Origin: Ferrovibrio terrae_A
GTDB taxonomy: Bacteria; Pseudomonadota; Alphaproteobacteria; Ferrovibrionales; Ferrovibrionaceae
Assembly: GCF_943372915.1 (NCBI RefSeq)
Contig: NZ_CALSAN010000021.1
Coordinates: forward strand, 1-64,000
Length of the DNA stretch: 64,000 nt
Direction: 5' to 3'
The notes beneath the pieces were generated by a model, which was not told the origin of the DNA, ran no database searches, and saw only the letters and a list, made by a program, of their open reading frames with translations. This document shows positions 1 to 8,194 of this stretch, in pieces (position 1 is the stretch's first letter; each line of letters opens with the position of its first letter). Made by a program: the position numbers and the translations under genes.

Positions 1-538
1 CGGCGCCGTCTTCGCCGAGACTGCCATGCAGGGCGGCACCGACGATCAGCAGGGCAACGAAGTTGAGCAGCAGCGTGACCAGCACTTCATGCACGCGGCG
101 GCCGATATGGATGGCGGCTGCCAGCCCGGCCCAGGCCATGCCGCCGAGAATGCTGGCCAGCAGCGCCGAGCCAATCGCCAGCACGGGATTGCCGAGCGGC
201 AGCATGATGCCGACCCAACTGGCGCACAGGCCGCCGATGGCGATCTGGCCTTCGCCGCCGATATTGATGATCTTGGCGCGGAAGCACAGCGCGATGCCCA
301 GTCCGGTGAGGATATAGGGCGTCGCCTTGTTGAAGCCCACCGCGATGCGGTCGAAGGAGCCAAAGGCGCCGGTCAGCATGGCGCGATAGGCCAGCAGCGG
401 ATCCTTGCCGGAGAACATGATCAGCAGGCCGGTGCAGGCCAGCGCCAGCAGCACGGCCAGCGCGGCGCGGCGCAGCGAAGCGGGGATGTAAACCTGCCAC
501 CGCGAGGACTTGGCGATGCCGGCGGCGATCTCGCTCAT
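1..538 (-). CDS. BMP-type ABC transporter permease, N-terminal part (cut by the window edge)
   Basis: Inner-membrane permease of a simple-sugar/nucleoside (BmpA/NupP-like) ABC importer. Reading from the ATG at 538, the protein starts MSEIAAGIAKSSRW and runs through hydrophobic segments, including one with the loop INIGGEGQIAIGG that is typical of this permease family (branched-chain/ribose permease superfamily). The 3' end lies outside the window. The start overlaps the stop of the ATPase gene by 4 bp (ATGA), so the two are translationally coupled. A second permease gene would be expected beyond the edge. The substrate cannot be read from the sequence; context suggests a nucleobase-like ring compound. 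Confidence 0.85.
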   Translation of the reverse strand, partial: MSEIAAGIAKSSRWQVYIPASLRRAALAVLLALACTGLLIMFSGKDPLLAYRAMLTGAFGSFDRIAVGFNKATPYILTGLGIALCFRAKIINIGGEGQIAIGGLCASWVGIMLPLGNPVLAIGSALLASILGGMAWAGLAAAIHIGRRVHEVLVTLLLNFVALLIVGAALHGSLGEDGA

Positions 539-2055
539 GCGGCCTGCTCAGTCGGGATCGCGCTGCCGGCCATCATCAGGCCGATGCGGCCGACATCGAC
601 GGCATCGCGCGGCACCACGCCAACCAGGCGGCCGTCGAACAGCACGCCGATACGGTCGCCGATCGACAGAACCTCATCGAGTTCGGACGAGATGTAGATC
701 ACCGCGGCGCCGCTGTCGCGCAGGGCCAGGATGCTGTCCATGACAAAGCGGGTGGCGCCGGGATCGAGGCCCCAGGTCGGCTGATGCGCGATCAGCAGGC
801 GCGGGCCGCGGTCGATCTCGCGCGCCACGACGATCTTCTGCTGGTTGCCGCCGGACAGCTGCTTGGCCTGCAGCTCTGCGCTGGGCGTGCGGATGTCGAA
901 AGCAGCCACCAGGCGTTTCGCGGCGGCGGCCAGCCCGGCGCGGCTGAGCCAGGGACCGCGCGAAAATGGCGGCCGGGCGGAATCGCGCAGCATCAGGTTC
1001 TCGGCAATGCTCATGCCCTGCACCAGACTGGTCTGCGCCCGGTCGGCCGGCATATAAGCCACGCCGGCGGCGACGCGCGCGGCGATACCGGCCTGGCTGA
1101 GATCGGTGTTGTCCAGCAGGATGCGGCCAGCGCTCAGTCGGCGCAGGCCGGCAATGGCCTCGGCCAGTTCCAGCTGGCCGTTGCCGTCGACACCGGCGAT
1201 GGCGAGGATTTCACCGGCCGCCACATCGATGCTGATGTCTTTCAGGGCCACGCCCTGGTCGGCAGCCGTATTGATGCCGTGCAGGCTCAGCAGGGTGGTG
1301 CTGCTGGCGGAAGGCTGACGATGCAGCGGCGCGGCAATGTCGCGGCCCACCATCATGCGGGCCAGCGCGGTGCGGTCGGTATTGGCGGCCGTGGTGCGGC
1401 CGGCCACCTTGCCGTCGCGCAGCACCACGATATCGTCGCAGACCTCCATCACTTCGCCCAGCTTGTGTGAAATGAAGATGATGGATTTTCCCTCGTCGCG
1501 CAGGCGCTGCATGATCTGCAGCAGGGCCGTCACTTCCGGGGGGCTGAGATTGGAGGTCGGCTCGTCCAGCACCAGCAGGTCGGCGCCGCGCAGCAGCGCC
1601 TTGAGAATTTCCACCCGCTGGCGCCGGCCCAGCGGCAGGTCGGCCACCAGCGCATCGGGATCGAGATCGAGGCCATAACGCGTGCTGGTCTCGCGCAGCA
1701 GATCGCGGATGGCATCGCGGCGCAACCAGCGGCCGGCGGCCTGCCAGCCGAGCATGATATTCTCGGTGACGGTCATCGCCTCGATCAGCATGAAATGCTG
1801 ATGGATCATGCCGATGCCGGTGGCAATGGCCTCGCCCGGCGTATGGCCGGACAGTTCCTTGCCCTTGAACAGGATGCTGCCGGCATCGGGCGCCACCATG
1901 CCGAATAGCACTTTCATCAGCGTGCTCTTGCCCGAACCGTTTTCGCCCAGCAGGCCGAGAATGCAGCCCGGTGGTACGGTGAGCGAGATGCCGTCATTGG
2001 CACGCACGGGACCATAGGTCTTGACGATCCCGTGCATGTCCAACAACGGCTTCAT
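535..2055 (-). CDS. ABC transporter ATP-binding protein with two fused ATPase domains (BMP/nucleoside type)
   Basis: A 506-residue tandem ATPase that energises the BMP-type importer. Domain 1 has Walker A GENGSGKST near residue 37, a signature-like LPLGRRQRVEI and Walker B LLVLDEPTSNLSP. Domain 2 has the degenerate Walker A (GVDGNGQ) and Walker B (LIAHQPTWGLD) usual for this family, with an intact LSGGNQQK signature. So only one canonical ATP site is formed from each pair of motifs, as in RbsA/YufO-like proteins. It lies 18 bp after the binding-protein gene and overlaps the permease start by 4 bp, giving the order binding protein - ATPase - permease. Confidence 0.93.
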   Translation of the reverse strand: MKPLLDMHGIVKTYGPVRANDGISLTVPPGCILGLLGENGSGKSTLMKVLFGMVAPDAGSILFKGKELSGHTPGEAIATGIGMIHQHFMLIEAMTVTENIMLGWQAAGRWLRRDAIRDLLRETSTRYGLDLDPDALVADLPLGRRQRVEILKALLRGADLLVLDEPTSNLSPPEVTALLQIMQRLRDEGKSIIFISHKLGEVMEVCDDIVVLRDGKVAGRTTAANTDRTALARMMVGRDIAAPLHRQPSASSTTLLSLHGINTAADQGVALKDISIDVAAGEILAIAGVDGNGQLELAEAIAGLRRLSAGRILLDNTDLSQAGIAARVAAGVAYMPADRAQTSLVQGMSIAENLMLRDSARPPFSRGPWLSRAGLAAAAKRLVAAFDIRTPSAELQAKQLSGGNQQKIVVAREIDRGPRLLIAHQPTWGLDPGATRFVMDSILALRDSGAAVIYISSELDEVLSIGDRIGVLFDGRLVGVVPRDAVDVGRIGLMMAGSAIPTEQAA

Positions 2056-2073
2056 GACGCGGTCTTCCAGGGC

Positions 2074-3111
2074 TTACTTGCCGCCGCGGGCATCGTCCTT
2101 GGTCGGCGCCAGCTTCATTTCGCCGGTGGCGAACATCTTCTTGTAGGTGTCGAGTTCGGCCACCACGGTGGCCGGCACGGCCGGATGATAGGCGCGTTCC
2201 GCGGTCTGCTGCAGCGCGGCGCCGCTGGTGGCCGGTGTGTTGTAGCCATACATCACCAGATCGCCCGACAGCTTGCCGGCCTTCACCGAGTCCGCCGTCG
2301 CGGCATACATATCGGCCCATTTCTCGACCACGTTGGTGATCACATTTTCCGGTGCAATCGCGGTATGGCCGAAGGAGCGCCCGGTGGTGAAGACATTCTT
2401 CTCCTTGGCGGCCTGGATCAGGCCGGCCTGGGCCGCATTCAGCTTGCCGGCGACGAAATCGGCACCGCCCGCGATCAGCGAGAAGGCAGCTTCCTTGGCG
2501 GCCGCGGCATCCTCGATATCCTTGATATAGATGATCGAGACTTCGATATCGGGCTTGATGCGCTTGGCGCAGAGGCGATAGGAACCCACCTGCGCCACCA
2601 TGTTGGGCAGGCCTTCCAGCGCATAGACGCCGGCGATCTTGCCGGTCTTGCTCATCCGCGCGGCCAGCACGCCGAGCTGGCAGCCGAAATGTGTGTTGTC
2701 GTAATCGATCGACATCACGTTCTTGCCCATGCCGCCGCCGCCGGCACCAGCCACGAACTGCACCTCGGGGAATTCAGGGCCAACGCGCTGCGCGGCCGAG
2801 AGGAAGCGGCCGGAATGGCCGATCACGATCTTGTAGCCCTGGCGCGCGTAGTCGCGCATGGCTTCCACATGGTCAGCCGCCGGCACGTTTTCCGAGTAGG
2901 CGACCTGGTATCCGCTATCCTTGATCTTCATCAGGCCGGCATAGCCCTGGGCGTTCCAGCTTTGGTCGTTGATGCTGCCGGGCAGCAGCATGGCCACCTT
3001 GGTCTGTGCCATGGCGGGCTGTGCCGCGACGGCCAGGCCGAATGCGGCCATCGCAAGCCCGGTGAATGTCAGGCGATGCTTCATACGCGTCTGTTTTTGC
3101 TGAGTGACCAT
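2074..3111 (-). CDS. BMP-family substrate-binding protein
   Basis: Periplasmic ligand-binding protein of the BMP (Bmp/PnrA/Med) family, which binds nucleosides, nucleobases or related compounds. The start at 3111 is chosen because AGGAGG sits about 8 bases before it; an alternative ATG is at 3084. A signal peptide (MKHRLTFTGLAMAAFG, ending AMAQ) follows. The mature protein begins with the strand KVAMLLPGSINDQSWN and the family glycine-rich GLM turn. It is about 345 residues. It is the first transporter gene after the ring-opening amidohydrolase, with a 95-bp gap that carries a stem-loop. Confidence 0.9.
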   Translation of the reverse strand: MVTQQKQTRMKHRLTFTGLAMAAFGLAVAAQPAMAQTKVAMLLPGSINDQSWNAQGYAGLMKIKDSGYQVAYSENVPAADHVEAMRDYARQGYKIVIGHSGRFLSAAQRVGPEFPEVQFVAGAGGGGMGKNVMSIDYDNTHFGCQLGVLAARMSKTGKIAGVYALEGLPNMVAQVGSYRLCAKRIKPDIEVSIIYIKDIEDAAAAKEAAFSLIAGGADFVAGKLNAAQAGLIQAAKEKNVFTTGRSFGHTAIAPENVITNVVEKWADMYAATADSVKAGKLSGDLVMYGYNTPATSGAALQQTAERAYHPAVPATVVAELDTYKKMFATGEMKLAPTKDDARGGK

Positions 3112-3156
3112 GGCAAGAACCTCCTTTGGTTCGGCAGCCGTTGCTAGGGGAGTCTG

Positions 3157-3176
3157 CCGCTGCATCATTGCAGCGG
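3157..3176. promoter_or_regulatory. Intercistronic stem-loop before the binding-protein gene
   Basis: CCGCTGCA and TGCAGCGG form a perfect 8-bp stem with a TCAT loop between the amidohydrolase and the BMP binding-protein gene. No T-run follows on the minus strand, so it is not a standard terminator. Such stem-loops often stabilise mRNA so that binding protein outnumbers its neighbours; that role is inference. Confidence 0.45.
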
Positions 3177-3206
3177 TGTTCGGTGCAATAACTGAGCCAG
3201 CCGCCA

Positions 3207-4334
3207 TCAGGCGCGTCGTGCGATCACGGCGATCGGTCCGCCGCCATCGGGGCCCTGATGCTCGGCGCCGCCGGAAATGAACAAATCCGTGCGGCCAATC
3301 GCAGCGGCGACAACGCCGCCGACCAGCGCGCGGGCATGGCGCGTGGCGTTGATGTCGCTGTCGTCCCACATGATATGGCGGTTGCCGCGGATGCGGCCGC
3401 TGCGCGCCGGCTCGGCTTTTGCCAGCACAGCACATAGGCGGCCTGCCTCGCTTTCGGGCAGTTGCCCGTCCATAGTCAGCCCGGCGGCACGCAGGGCGCG
3501 GCCGACGGCAGGAAAATCGATACCGTCTTCCATCACCGCATGGGCGATGATGCTGTCACCAGCCCAGGCCTCGCTGTTGCCCATGACGATCACTTCGTTG
3601 CGGGTCAGTTCGACACCGGCCGAGGCGCTGGCGCGGCCCGACCACAGCGTGAGATCCTGGCCGATGGCGGCATCATGCAGCTTGCCGGCATCCACTTCGC
3701 CGAGCGCAAGCCCGACGCCAAGCGCGGAAGCGCCACGCGACAGGCCCATCGAGGCATAGGTGTCTTCGGTGGTCACTGCCTGGCCGCGGGCATGGGCCTC
3801 GGCGATGCGCTCCGAGGTCAGCAGCGGGCATTTGACCTGCACGTAATGCACATCGGCTTCCGAACTGATGCCCGCCTGCTGCATGGCCTGCGCCACCGCT
3901 TCGGCCGTGGCCTGCACCTGCGCCATGCGGCCGATTTCCTCGGGCAGGAAACTGCGGGTAAACGCCGTGCCGATCGCCATGGCCTTCTGGCCGCTCGCCG
4001 GGCGCGACGCTGCTTTCACGGAAAACACGATGTAATGGGGTGACAGGCCGCCCTCGGTGCCGCCCGACATCACCATGGCGACGCGTTTACCAATCTCTTC
4101 AGGCGTAGATTTGAGCCGGCGCGCCAGCATCACCTGCAGCGCAAACACCGCATAGGCACGGGTGAAATCGTTGACGCAGCCATTGCCCTCGGTCTTGCCC
4201 AGGATGGCAACCACCGCCTCGGGCGCCACGCTACCGCTATCGAACAGCTTCTCGATGCCGCTCATGTCGCCCGGATGCTGCATGGCGACGCGGGTGACGC
4301 AGCATTCAAAGGCGGAGTTGCTCAACGCGTTCAT
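3207..4334 (-). CDS. Ring-opening amidohydrolase, cyanuric acid amidohydrolase/barbiturase family
   Basis: Hydrolyses a ring amide of a cyclic ureide (cyanuric acid in AtzD/TrzD, barbiturate in barbiturase). All 375 residues fit the family, which has three pseudo-repeats each supplying a Lys-Ser pair. The lysines are visible in GKTEGNG (K47), VQVKCPLLTS and LAKAEPA, and the serines in MSGGTEGGLSPH, SRGASALGVG and ISGGAEHQGPDGGGP. Motifs do not tell me which ring is used; barbiturase fits the BMP transporter and upstream oxygenase better than cyanurate use. Its ATG overlaps the oxygenase stop by 4 bp, so the two enzymes are made together. Confidence 0.9.
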   Translation of the reverse strand: MNALSNSAFECCVTRVAMQHPGDMSGIEKLFDSGSVAPEAVVAILGKTEGNGCVNDFTRAYAVFALQVMLARRLKSTPEEIGKRVAMVMSGGTEGGLSPHYIVFSVKAASRPASGQKAMAIGTAFTRSFLPEEIGRMAQVQATAEAVAQAMQQAGISSEADVHYVQVKCPLLTSERIAEAHARGQAVTTEDTYASMGLSRGASALGVGLALGEVDAGKLHDAAIGQDLTLWSGRASASAGVELTRNEVIVMGNSEAWAGDSIIAHAVMEDGIDFPAVGRALRAAGLTMDGQLPESEAGRLCAVLAKAEPARSGRIRGNRHIMWDDSDINATRHARALVGGVVAAAIGRTDLFISGGAEHQGPDGGGPIAVIARRA

Positions 4335-5365
4335 ACATGCACCGGCACTTTGCTCATTTCACTTTCTTGCCCCATCGTGTTGGCCTTGCCGATCTTGCCG
4401 AGCAGATGGTCGCCCGATGTGGTCGGCCGGTATTTGGCTGGTGTGCCGGCATCCTGGCAGGTCGGCAGGCAGGCCACTTCAGCGTCGTAGTTGGGCTGGT
4501 GGAAGAAGACCAGCGACATGCGGCGGGTCTGCTCGGCGGCGATGTCACGCGGCGGGTTGGCAACGCGATGCAGGGTGGAAACCCAGCGGTCGTTGGTCCA
4601 CATGGCCATCAGATCGCCGATATTGATGACGAAATCATTCGGCGCGGTCTGCACATCCACCCAGTCGCCCTTGGCGGTGCGCACCTGCAGGCCGCCGGCA
4701 ACATTTTCCTGCAGCAGGATTGTCAGGCTGCCGTAATCGGTATGGGCGCCGGCGCGCAGTTGGCCGGGCAGGGGCGCATCGGGCTGGGCCGGATAGAGAT
4801 TGGCCTGCAGATGGCTGATATGGCGGTCGATCTTGCTGGCGAAAAAACGGTCGGGCAGATCCAGTGCCACTGCAAAGGTCTGCATCAGCAGGGCGGCGAG
4901 CTGCTCCATCTGCCGGTAATAGCCGGTCCAGGTGCTGCGGAACTCGGCGGGACGCTGCGGCCACAGGTTGGGCGCATAGTAGCTGGCCTTGGCGCGCTCG
5001 GCATAGGCATCCTGGCCCGGCTGCACATGGCCGATGCGGAAGGTCTCCTTCAGATCCGGCGGTGCAGCCTCGCCCAGCGAGTAGGACAGGCTTTCATCGC
5101 CGACGGCGCGAAACCCGCGAATGCCCTTCTGGCCGCGCGGCGGCGCGATCTTCAGCTTGTCGGCCAGCGGCTGTGTGAAGAAGCCGCGCGTGACACTGCG
5201 CATCGCATCCAGATCAACGGTATCGATGCCATGGCCGGTGATGATGAAAAAGCCGATCTCGCGGCAGGCGCGGTCAATCTCGGCGGCTACCTGGCGACGG
5301 GCAGCGGCATCGCCCAGACGAAATGGCGCGATATCGATGAGCGGTACGTAATCCAGCACGGCCAT
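4331..5365 (-). CDS. Fe(II)/2-oxoglutarate-dependent oxygenase, isopenicillin-N-synthase-like
   Basis: A 344-residue non-heme iron oxygenase. The N-terminal DIOX_N region (VPLIDIAPF, GFFIITGHGI) is followed by the 2OG-FeII domain with iron ligands H208 and D210 (GAHTDYGSLTIL) and H266 (STLHRVAN), and the 2-oxoglutarate arginine region RRMSLVFF near 281. The start at 5365 gives the usual family N-terminus; an upstream in-frame start adds residues unlike the family. It is coupled to the ring-opening amidohydrolase by an ATGA overlap. Relatives include fungal thymine-7-hydroxylase, so oxidation of a pyrimidine-like ring before opening is plausible, but the substrate is unproven. Confidence 0.88.
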   Translation of the reverse strand: MAVLDYVPLIDIAPFRLGDAAARRQVAAEIDRACREIGFFIITGHGIDTVDLDAMRSVTRGFFTQPLADKLKIAPPRGQKGIRGFRAVGDESLSYSLGEAAPPDLKETFRIGHVQPGQDAYAERAKASYYAPNLWPQRPAEFRSTWTGYYRQMEQLAALLMQTFAVALDLPDRFFASKIDRHISHLQANLYPAQPDAPLPGQLRAGAHTDYGSLTILLQENVAGGLQVRTAKGDWVDVQTAPNDFVINIGDLMAMWTNDRWVSTLHRVANPPRDIAAEQTRRMSLVFFHQPNYDAEVACLPTCQDAGTPAKYRPTTSGDHLLGKIGKANTMGQESEMSKVPVHV

Positions 5366-5447
5366 CACCTGCCCCCAAACACTGCACCCGAAATCCTCTA
5401 ACGGGTTCAGTAAGCCGGCGGCGAACGATGCCGACAAGCAGCGTTTT

Positions 5448-5464
5448 CAGAGCAGACCGCTCTG
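5448..5464. promoter_or_regulatory. Inverted repeat upstream of the oxygenase gene
   Basis: CAGAGC and GCTCTG separated by 5 bp lie between the LysR gene stop and the oxygenase start, about 85 bp before the start codon. In the minus direction it is followed by A-rich, not T-rich, sequence, so it is not a terminator of the LysR gene. It may be an operator for the neighbouring LysR regulator. The evidence is symmetry and position only. Confidence 0.3.
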
Positions 5465-5484
5465 TTTTTAGCATCGCTCCGGGA

Positions 5485-6390
5485 TCAGGCCTTACGGCGC
5501 TGGCGGGCGGCGAGATCGGCTTTCAGGTTTTCCAGAAAAACCGCAGCCGCCACGGGCAGTTGGCGGTTGCGGCCGATGCCGATCACCAGCCGGCCGCGCA
5601 GGGCGCGGTCGACCAGCGGGATGGCGACCAGCCCGGCGCCGCTGCGGGCACCGATCTCGATCTGGAAACAGATCGCCTGGCTGCGCGCCGCCACCGTCTG
5701 CATCACCGCCACCGAATTGCCGGTGACCACAGGCCGCAGCGAGAGTGAGGAGCCTTCCGTGGCGGTATCGAGCAGGCGGCGGCCGCCCAGGCTCTCGTCA
5801 CCAAGCAGGATCGGATAGGGCAGGCAATCGCTGAGCCGCAGCTTGTCGCGGCCGGCCAGCGGATGGCGCCGCGCCATCAGGGCCATCAACGGCTGCGGCA
5901 CATCGGCGACCACGGCGAAGCGGCGGTCGGCGGGCGGATTGAAGGCATAGCCGATATGGGCTTCCTCGCGCACGGTGGCGGCCACCACCTGCTGGCTGCC
6001 CACCACATCGACGGTGAAGGTGACGCGCGGATGACTGGCCTGGAAGGTGGCGATCTGCTCGGCCACCACATCGGCCACCGCCTCGATGATGGCGAGATGG
6101 ATATGGCCGCGCCGCAGGCCGCGCAGTTCCTCGATCTGCGAACGGGTGAGATCGAAGTCATGGGCGGTGCGGCGGATATGGGCGATCAGCAGCTCGCCGG
6201 CGCTGGTCAGCCGCACACCACGGGCCAGACGCTCGAACAGCGCCACGCCCAGGCTTTCCTCCAGGTCGAGGACATGGCGGTTGACCGCCGAGGAGGCGAT
6301 GTTGAGCGCTGCCGCCGCCTTGCGGATCGAACCGATACGGGCCACCGCCTCGAAATACGAAAAGGCGCGGGATCGGGACTGGGGTTTCAT
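5485..6390 (-). CDS. LysR-type transcriptional regulator
   Basis: A 301-residue LTTR. The N-terminal winged helix-turn-helix is clear (FSYFEAVARIGSIRKAAAALNIASSAVNRHVLDLEE in outline, residues 10-45), followed by the linker helix and a LysR substrate-binding domain starting near HIHLAIIEAV. It sits inside the minus-strand catabolic run, between the SDR gene upstream and the oxygenase-amidohydrolase pair downstream. It probably controls the transporter/oxygenase half of the island. Inverted repeats lie on both sides of the gene (6416-6433 and 5448-5464). Confidence 0.92.
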   Translation of the reverse strand: MKPQSRSRAFSYFEAVARIGSIRKAAAALNIASSAVNRHVLDLEESLGVALFERLARGVRLTSAGELLIAHIRRTAHDFDLTRSQIEELRGLRRGHIHLAIIEAVADVVAEQIATFQASHPRVTFTVDVVGSQQVVAATVREEAHIGYAFNPPADRRFAVVADVPQPLMALMARRHPLAGRDKLRLSDCLPYPILLGDESLGGRRLLDTATEGSSLSLRPVVTGNSVAVMQTVAARSQAICFQIEIGARSGAGLVAIPLVDRALRGRLVIGIGRNRQLPVAAAVFLENLKADLAARQRRKA

Positions 6391-6415
6391 GGGGCGCGCA
6401 ACCGGTCAGCAGGCA

Positions 6416-6433
6416 TGCCCCATCTAAGGGGCA
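6416..6433. promoter_or_regulatory. Candidate operator upstream of the LysR gene
   Basis: TGCCCC and GGGGCA form a perfect inverted repeat with a 6-bp centre in the 71-bp gap between the SDR stop and the LysR start, 26 bp before the start codon. Position and symmetry suit autoregulation by the LysR protein. It does not match the other LysR operator in this window. Confidence 0.35.
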
Positions 6434-6461
6434 GCCGCGCCAAACGGCAAGACCCCGTGGC

Positions 6462-7247
6462 TCAGACGCCGCGGATCATCCCGCCATCGACGCGCAGCTT
6501 GGTGCCGGTGATATAGCCGGCGCGTTCGCTGGCGAGGAAGGCCACCGCATCGGCAAATTCCTCTGGCCGGCCATAGCGGCCCATGGGAATTGCGGCCTGC
6601 GAGGCTTTCGCCACATCGTCGCGGCTCTTGCCCTGCTTGGTGGCGGTGGCCTGATCCAGCTGGTCGACGCGGTCGGTATGGATGCGGCCGGGCAGCACCA
6701 GATTGACGGTGACACCCTTGGGCGCCACTTCGGCGGCCAGGGTCTTCGACCAGCCCAACACGGCCATGCGCAGGCCGTTGGACAGCGCCAGATTGGGGAT
6801 CGGCTGTTCGATACCCGAGGAGGCAATGGTGATGATGCGGCCCCAGCCGCGCGCCAGCATCGGCGGCAGCAGCCGGCCGCTCAGATGGAACAGATGGCCG
6901 GCCATGGCGGCAAACTGTGTCTGCCACAGGTCCAGTGCGATCTCGGCGGCTGCGCCCGGCGGCGGGCCGCCGCTGTTGTTGACCAGGATATCGACACCGG
7001 CCTGAGCCAGCACGGCATCGGCCAGTGCATCCACCGAGGCGCGGTCGGAGAGATCCAGCACATGGGCACTCAGGCGCACGGCGACATCGGGTGCCTCGGC
7101 GGCGATCCAGGCCTTGGTGTCCTGCACGCTGCGGGCGGCGGCGATCACGGTAGCGCCTTCACGCGCCAGCGTGCGGGCGACAGCGGCGCCAAGGCCGCGG
7201 CTGGAGCCCAGAACGAGGGCGCGTTTTCCGGTGAGGCCGAGATCCAT
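6462..7247 (-). CDS. SDR-family oxidoreductase with non-canonical active site (BKR-like)
   Basis: A 261-residue Rossmann-fold protein of the short-chain dehydrogenase/reductase superfamily. The cofactor motif GSSRGLG (residues 14-20), the NNSGG strand and the I-A-S-S serines near 143 are present. The expected YxxxK is SNGLR at 156-160: Ser replaces the catalytic Tyr and Arg replaces Lys. This matches an SDR subgroup annotated as beta-ketoacyl-ACP-reductase-like, with IPNLALSN-type sequences, that lacks the usual tetrad. It overlaps the DHDPS-like gene by one base (TGATG) and has GCAGGAG before the start. Whether it is a dehydrogenase at all is uncertain. Confidence 0.85.
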   Translation of the reverse strand: MDLGLTGKRALVLGSSRGLGAAVARTLAREGATVIAAARSVQDTKAWIAAEAPDVAVRLSAHVLDLSDRASVDALADAVLAQAGVDILVNNSGGPPPGAAAEIALDLWQTQFAAMAGHLFHLSGRLLPPMLARGWGRIITIASSGIEQPIPNLALSNGLRMAVLGWSKTLAAEVAPKGVTVNLVLPGRIHTDRVDQLDQATATKQGKSRDDVAKASQAAIPMGRYGRPEEFADAVAFLASERAGYITGTKLRVDGGMIRGV

Positions 7248-8170
7248 CAGCCGATCTCCTGCAGGCGCCGGGTCTGGCGCGCGATCATGTTTTCCACTTC
7301 GGCGATATCCACGGCCGACAGCTTCGGGCCGGGCTTGCGCAGGGCCGCCGAGGCAATGACGCCGCGCTTCTGCAGCACATATTTACGGATCGCGAGGCCG
7401 GGGCCGGGCTGCTGTTCGTAGCGGGCCAGCGGCAGATAGGCATCGAAGATATCGCGGGCGCGCTGCGGCTTGCCGGCCTGATAGGCCTGCACCACGCCCA
7501 CCATCATTTCCGGATAGGCGAAGCCGGTCATGGCGCCATCGGCGCCGCGTTCCATCTCTTCGGGCAGGAACAGGCCGCCATTGCCGACCAGGATGCTGAT
7601 GCGGCGCATGTCCTTCATGGCGCGCAGGGCCGAAAGCTTGGCCAGGCCCGGCCAGTCCTCATGCTTCAGCATCACGCAGGAGGGCAGGCTCTTGACGATC
7701 CGCGCGATCACCGATGGCGCCATATGCACATTGGTCGATTGCGGGAAATCCTGCACCACGAAAGGCGTGCCGGTGCCGATGGCCTCGGCGGTATTCTCGT
7801 AATAGGTGACGATCTGGTCGTCGGTCTTCAGCGTGCCGGGCGGGGCGATCATCACGCCGGCGGCGCCATCGTCCATCACCGCCTTGGTCAGTTCGGCCAT
7901 CGAGGCAAAACCGGGGCTGGAGGCGCCCACCACCACCGGCACCTTGCCGTTCAGGCGCGCCAGCACGCGCTTCACGAAGCTGCGCGATTCCGCCAGCGTC
8001 AGTTTCGGTGCTTCGCCCATCATGCCCAGCAGGGTGAAGCCGGTGACACCCTGCTCCATGTAGAAGTCGACCATGCGGTCGGTGCTGTCCAGATCCAGGG
8101 CACCGCTGTCGGTGAACGGGGTCACCGAGATGATGTAGACGCCAGCGGCGGTTTCGTCGAGTTTGGCCAT
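7247..8170 (-). CDS. Dihydrodipicolinate-synthase/N-acetylneuraminate-lyase family protein
   Basis: A 307-residue class I aldolase-like TIM barrel that would act on a 2-oxo acid through a Schiff base. The Schiff-base lysine is K169 (CVMLKHEDW) and the carboxylate-binding loop is GMMGE (49-53, GTTGE in DapA). The DapA YNVP tyrosine position is occupied by Q140 (VVQDFPQST), so it is unlikely to be a lysine-pathway DapA. It is probably a lyase or hydratase for an acid released in the catabolic pathway. It sits between the FAD oxidase (24-bp gap) and the SDR (1-bp overlap). Confidence 0.88.
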   Translation of the reverse strand: MAKLDETAAGVYIISVTPFTDSGALDLDSTDRMVDFYMEQGVTGFTLLGMMGEAPKLTLAESRSFVKRVLARLNGKVPVVVGASSPGFASMAELTKAVMDDGAAGVMIAPPGTLKTDDQIVTYYENTAEAIGTGTPFVVQDFPQSTNVHMAPSVIARIVKSLPSCVMLKHEDWPGLAKLSALRAMKDMRRISILVGNGGLFLPEEMERGADGAMTGFAYPEMMVGVVQAYQAGKPQRARDIFDAYLPLARYEQQPGPGLAIRKYVLQKRGVIASAALRKPGPKLSAVDIAEVENMIARQTRRLQEIG

Positions 8171-8194
8171 GAAATCCTCGTAGGCGGCGAACGG

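Noticed and set aside
26..697. Long plus-strand frame encoding a Gln/Gly/His/Ala-rich protein opposite the ABC genes
   Set aside because: Its composition is that of antisense of GC-rich coding DNA, and it runs opposite clear permease and ATPase genes. Many similar antisense frames (for example 2032-3147, 8201-9811, 32360-33628, 40720-42180, 52554-54239) were dropped for the same reason.
3207..4334. Calling the ring-opening enzyme AtzD for s-triazine degradation
   Set aside because: The family is right, but no biuret hydrolase or allophanate hydrolase genes are present, so cyanurate use is not supported over barbiturate or another ureide.
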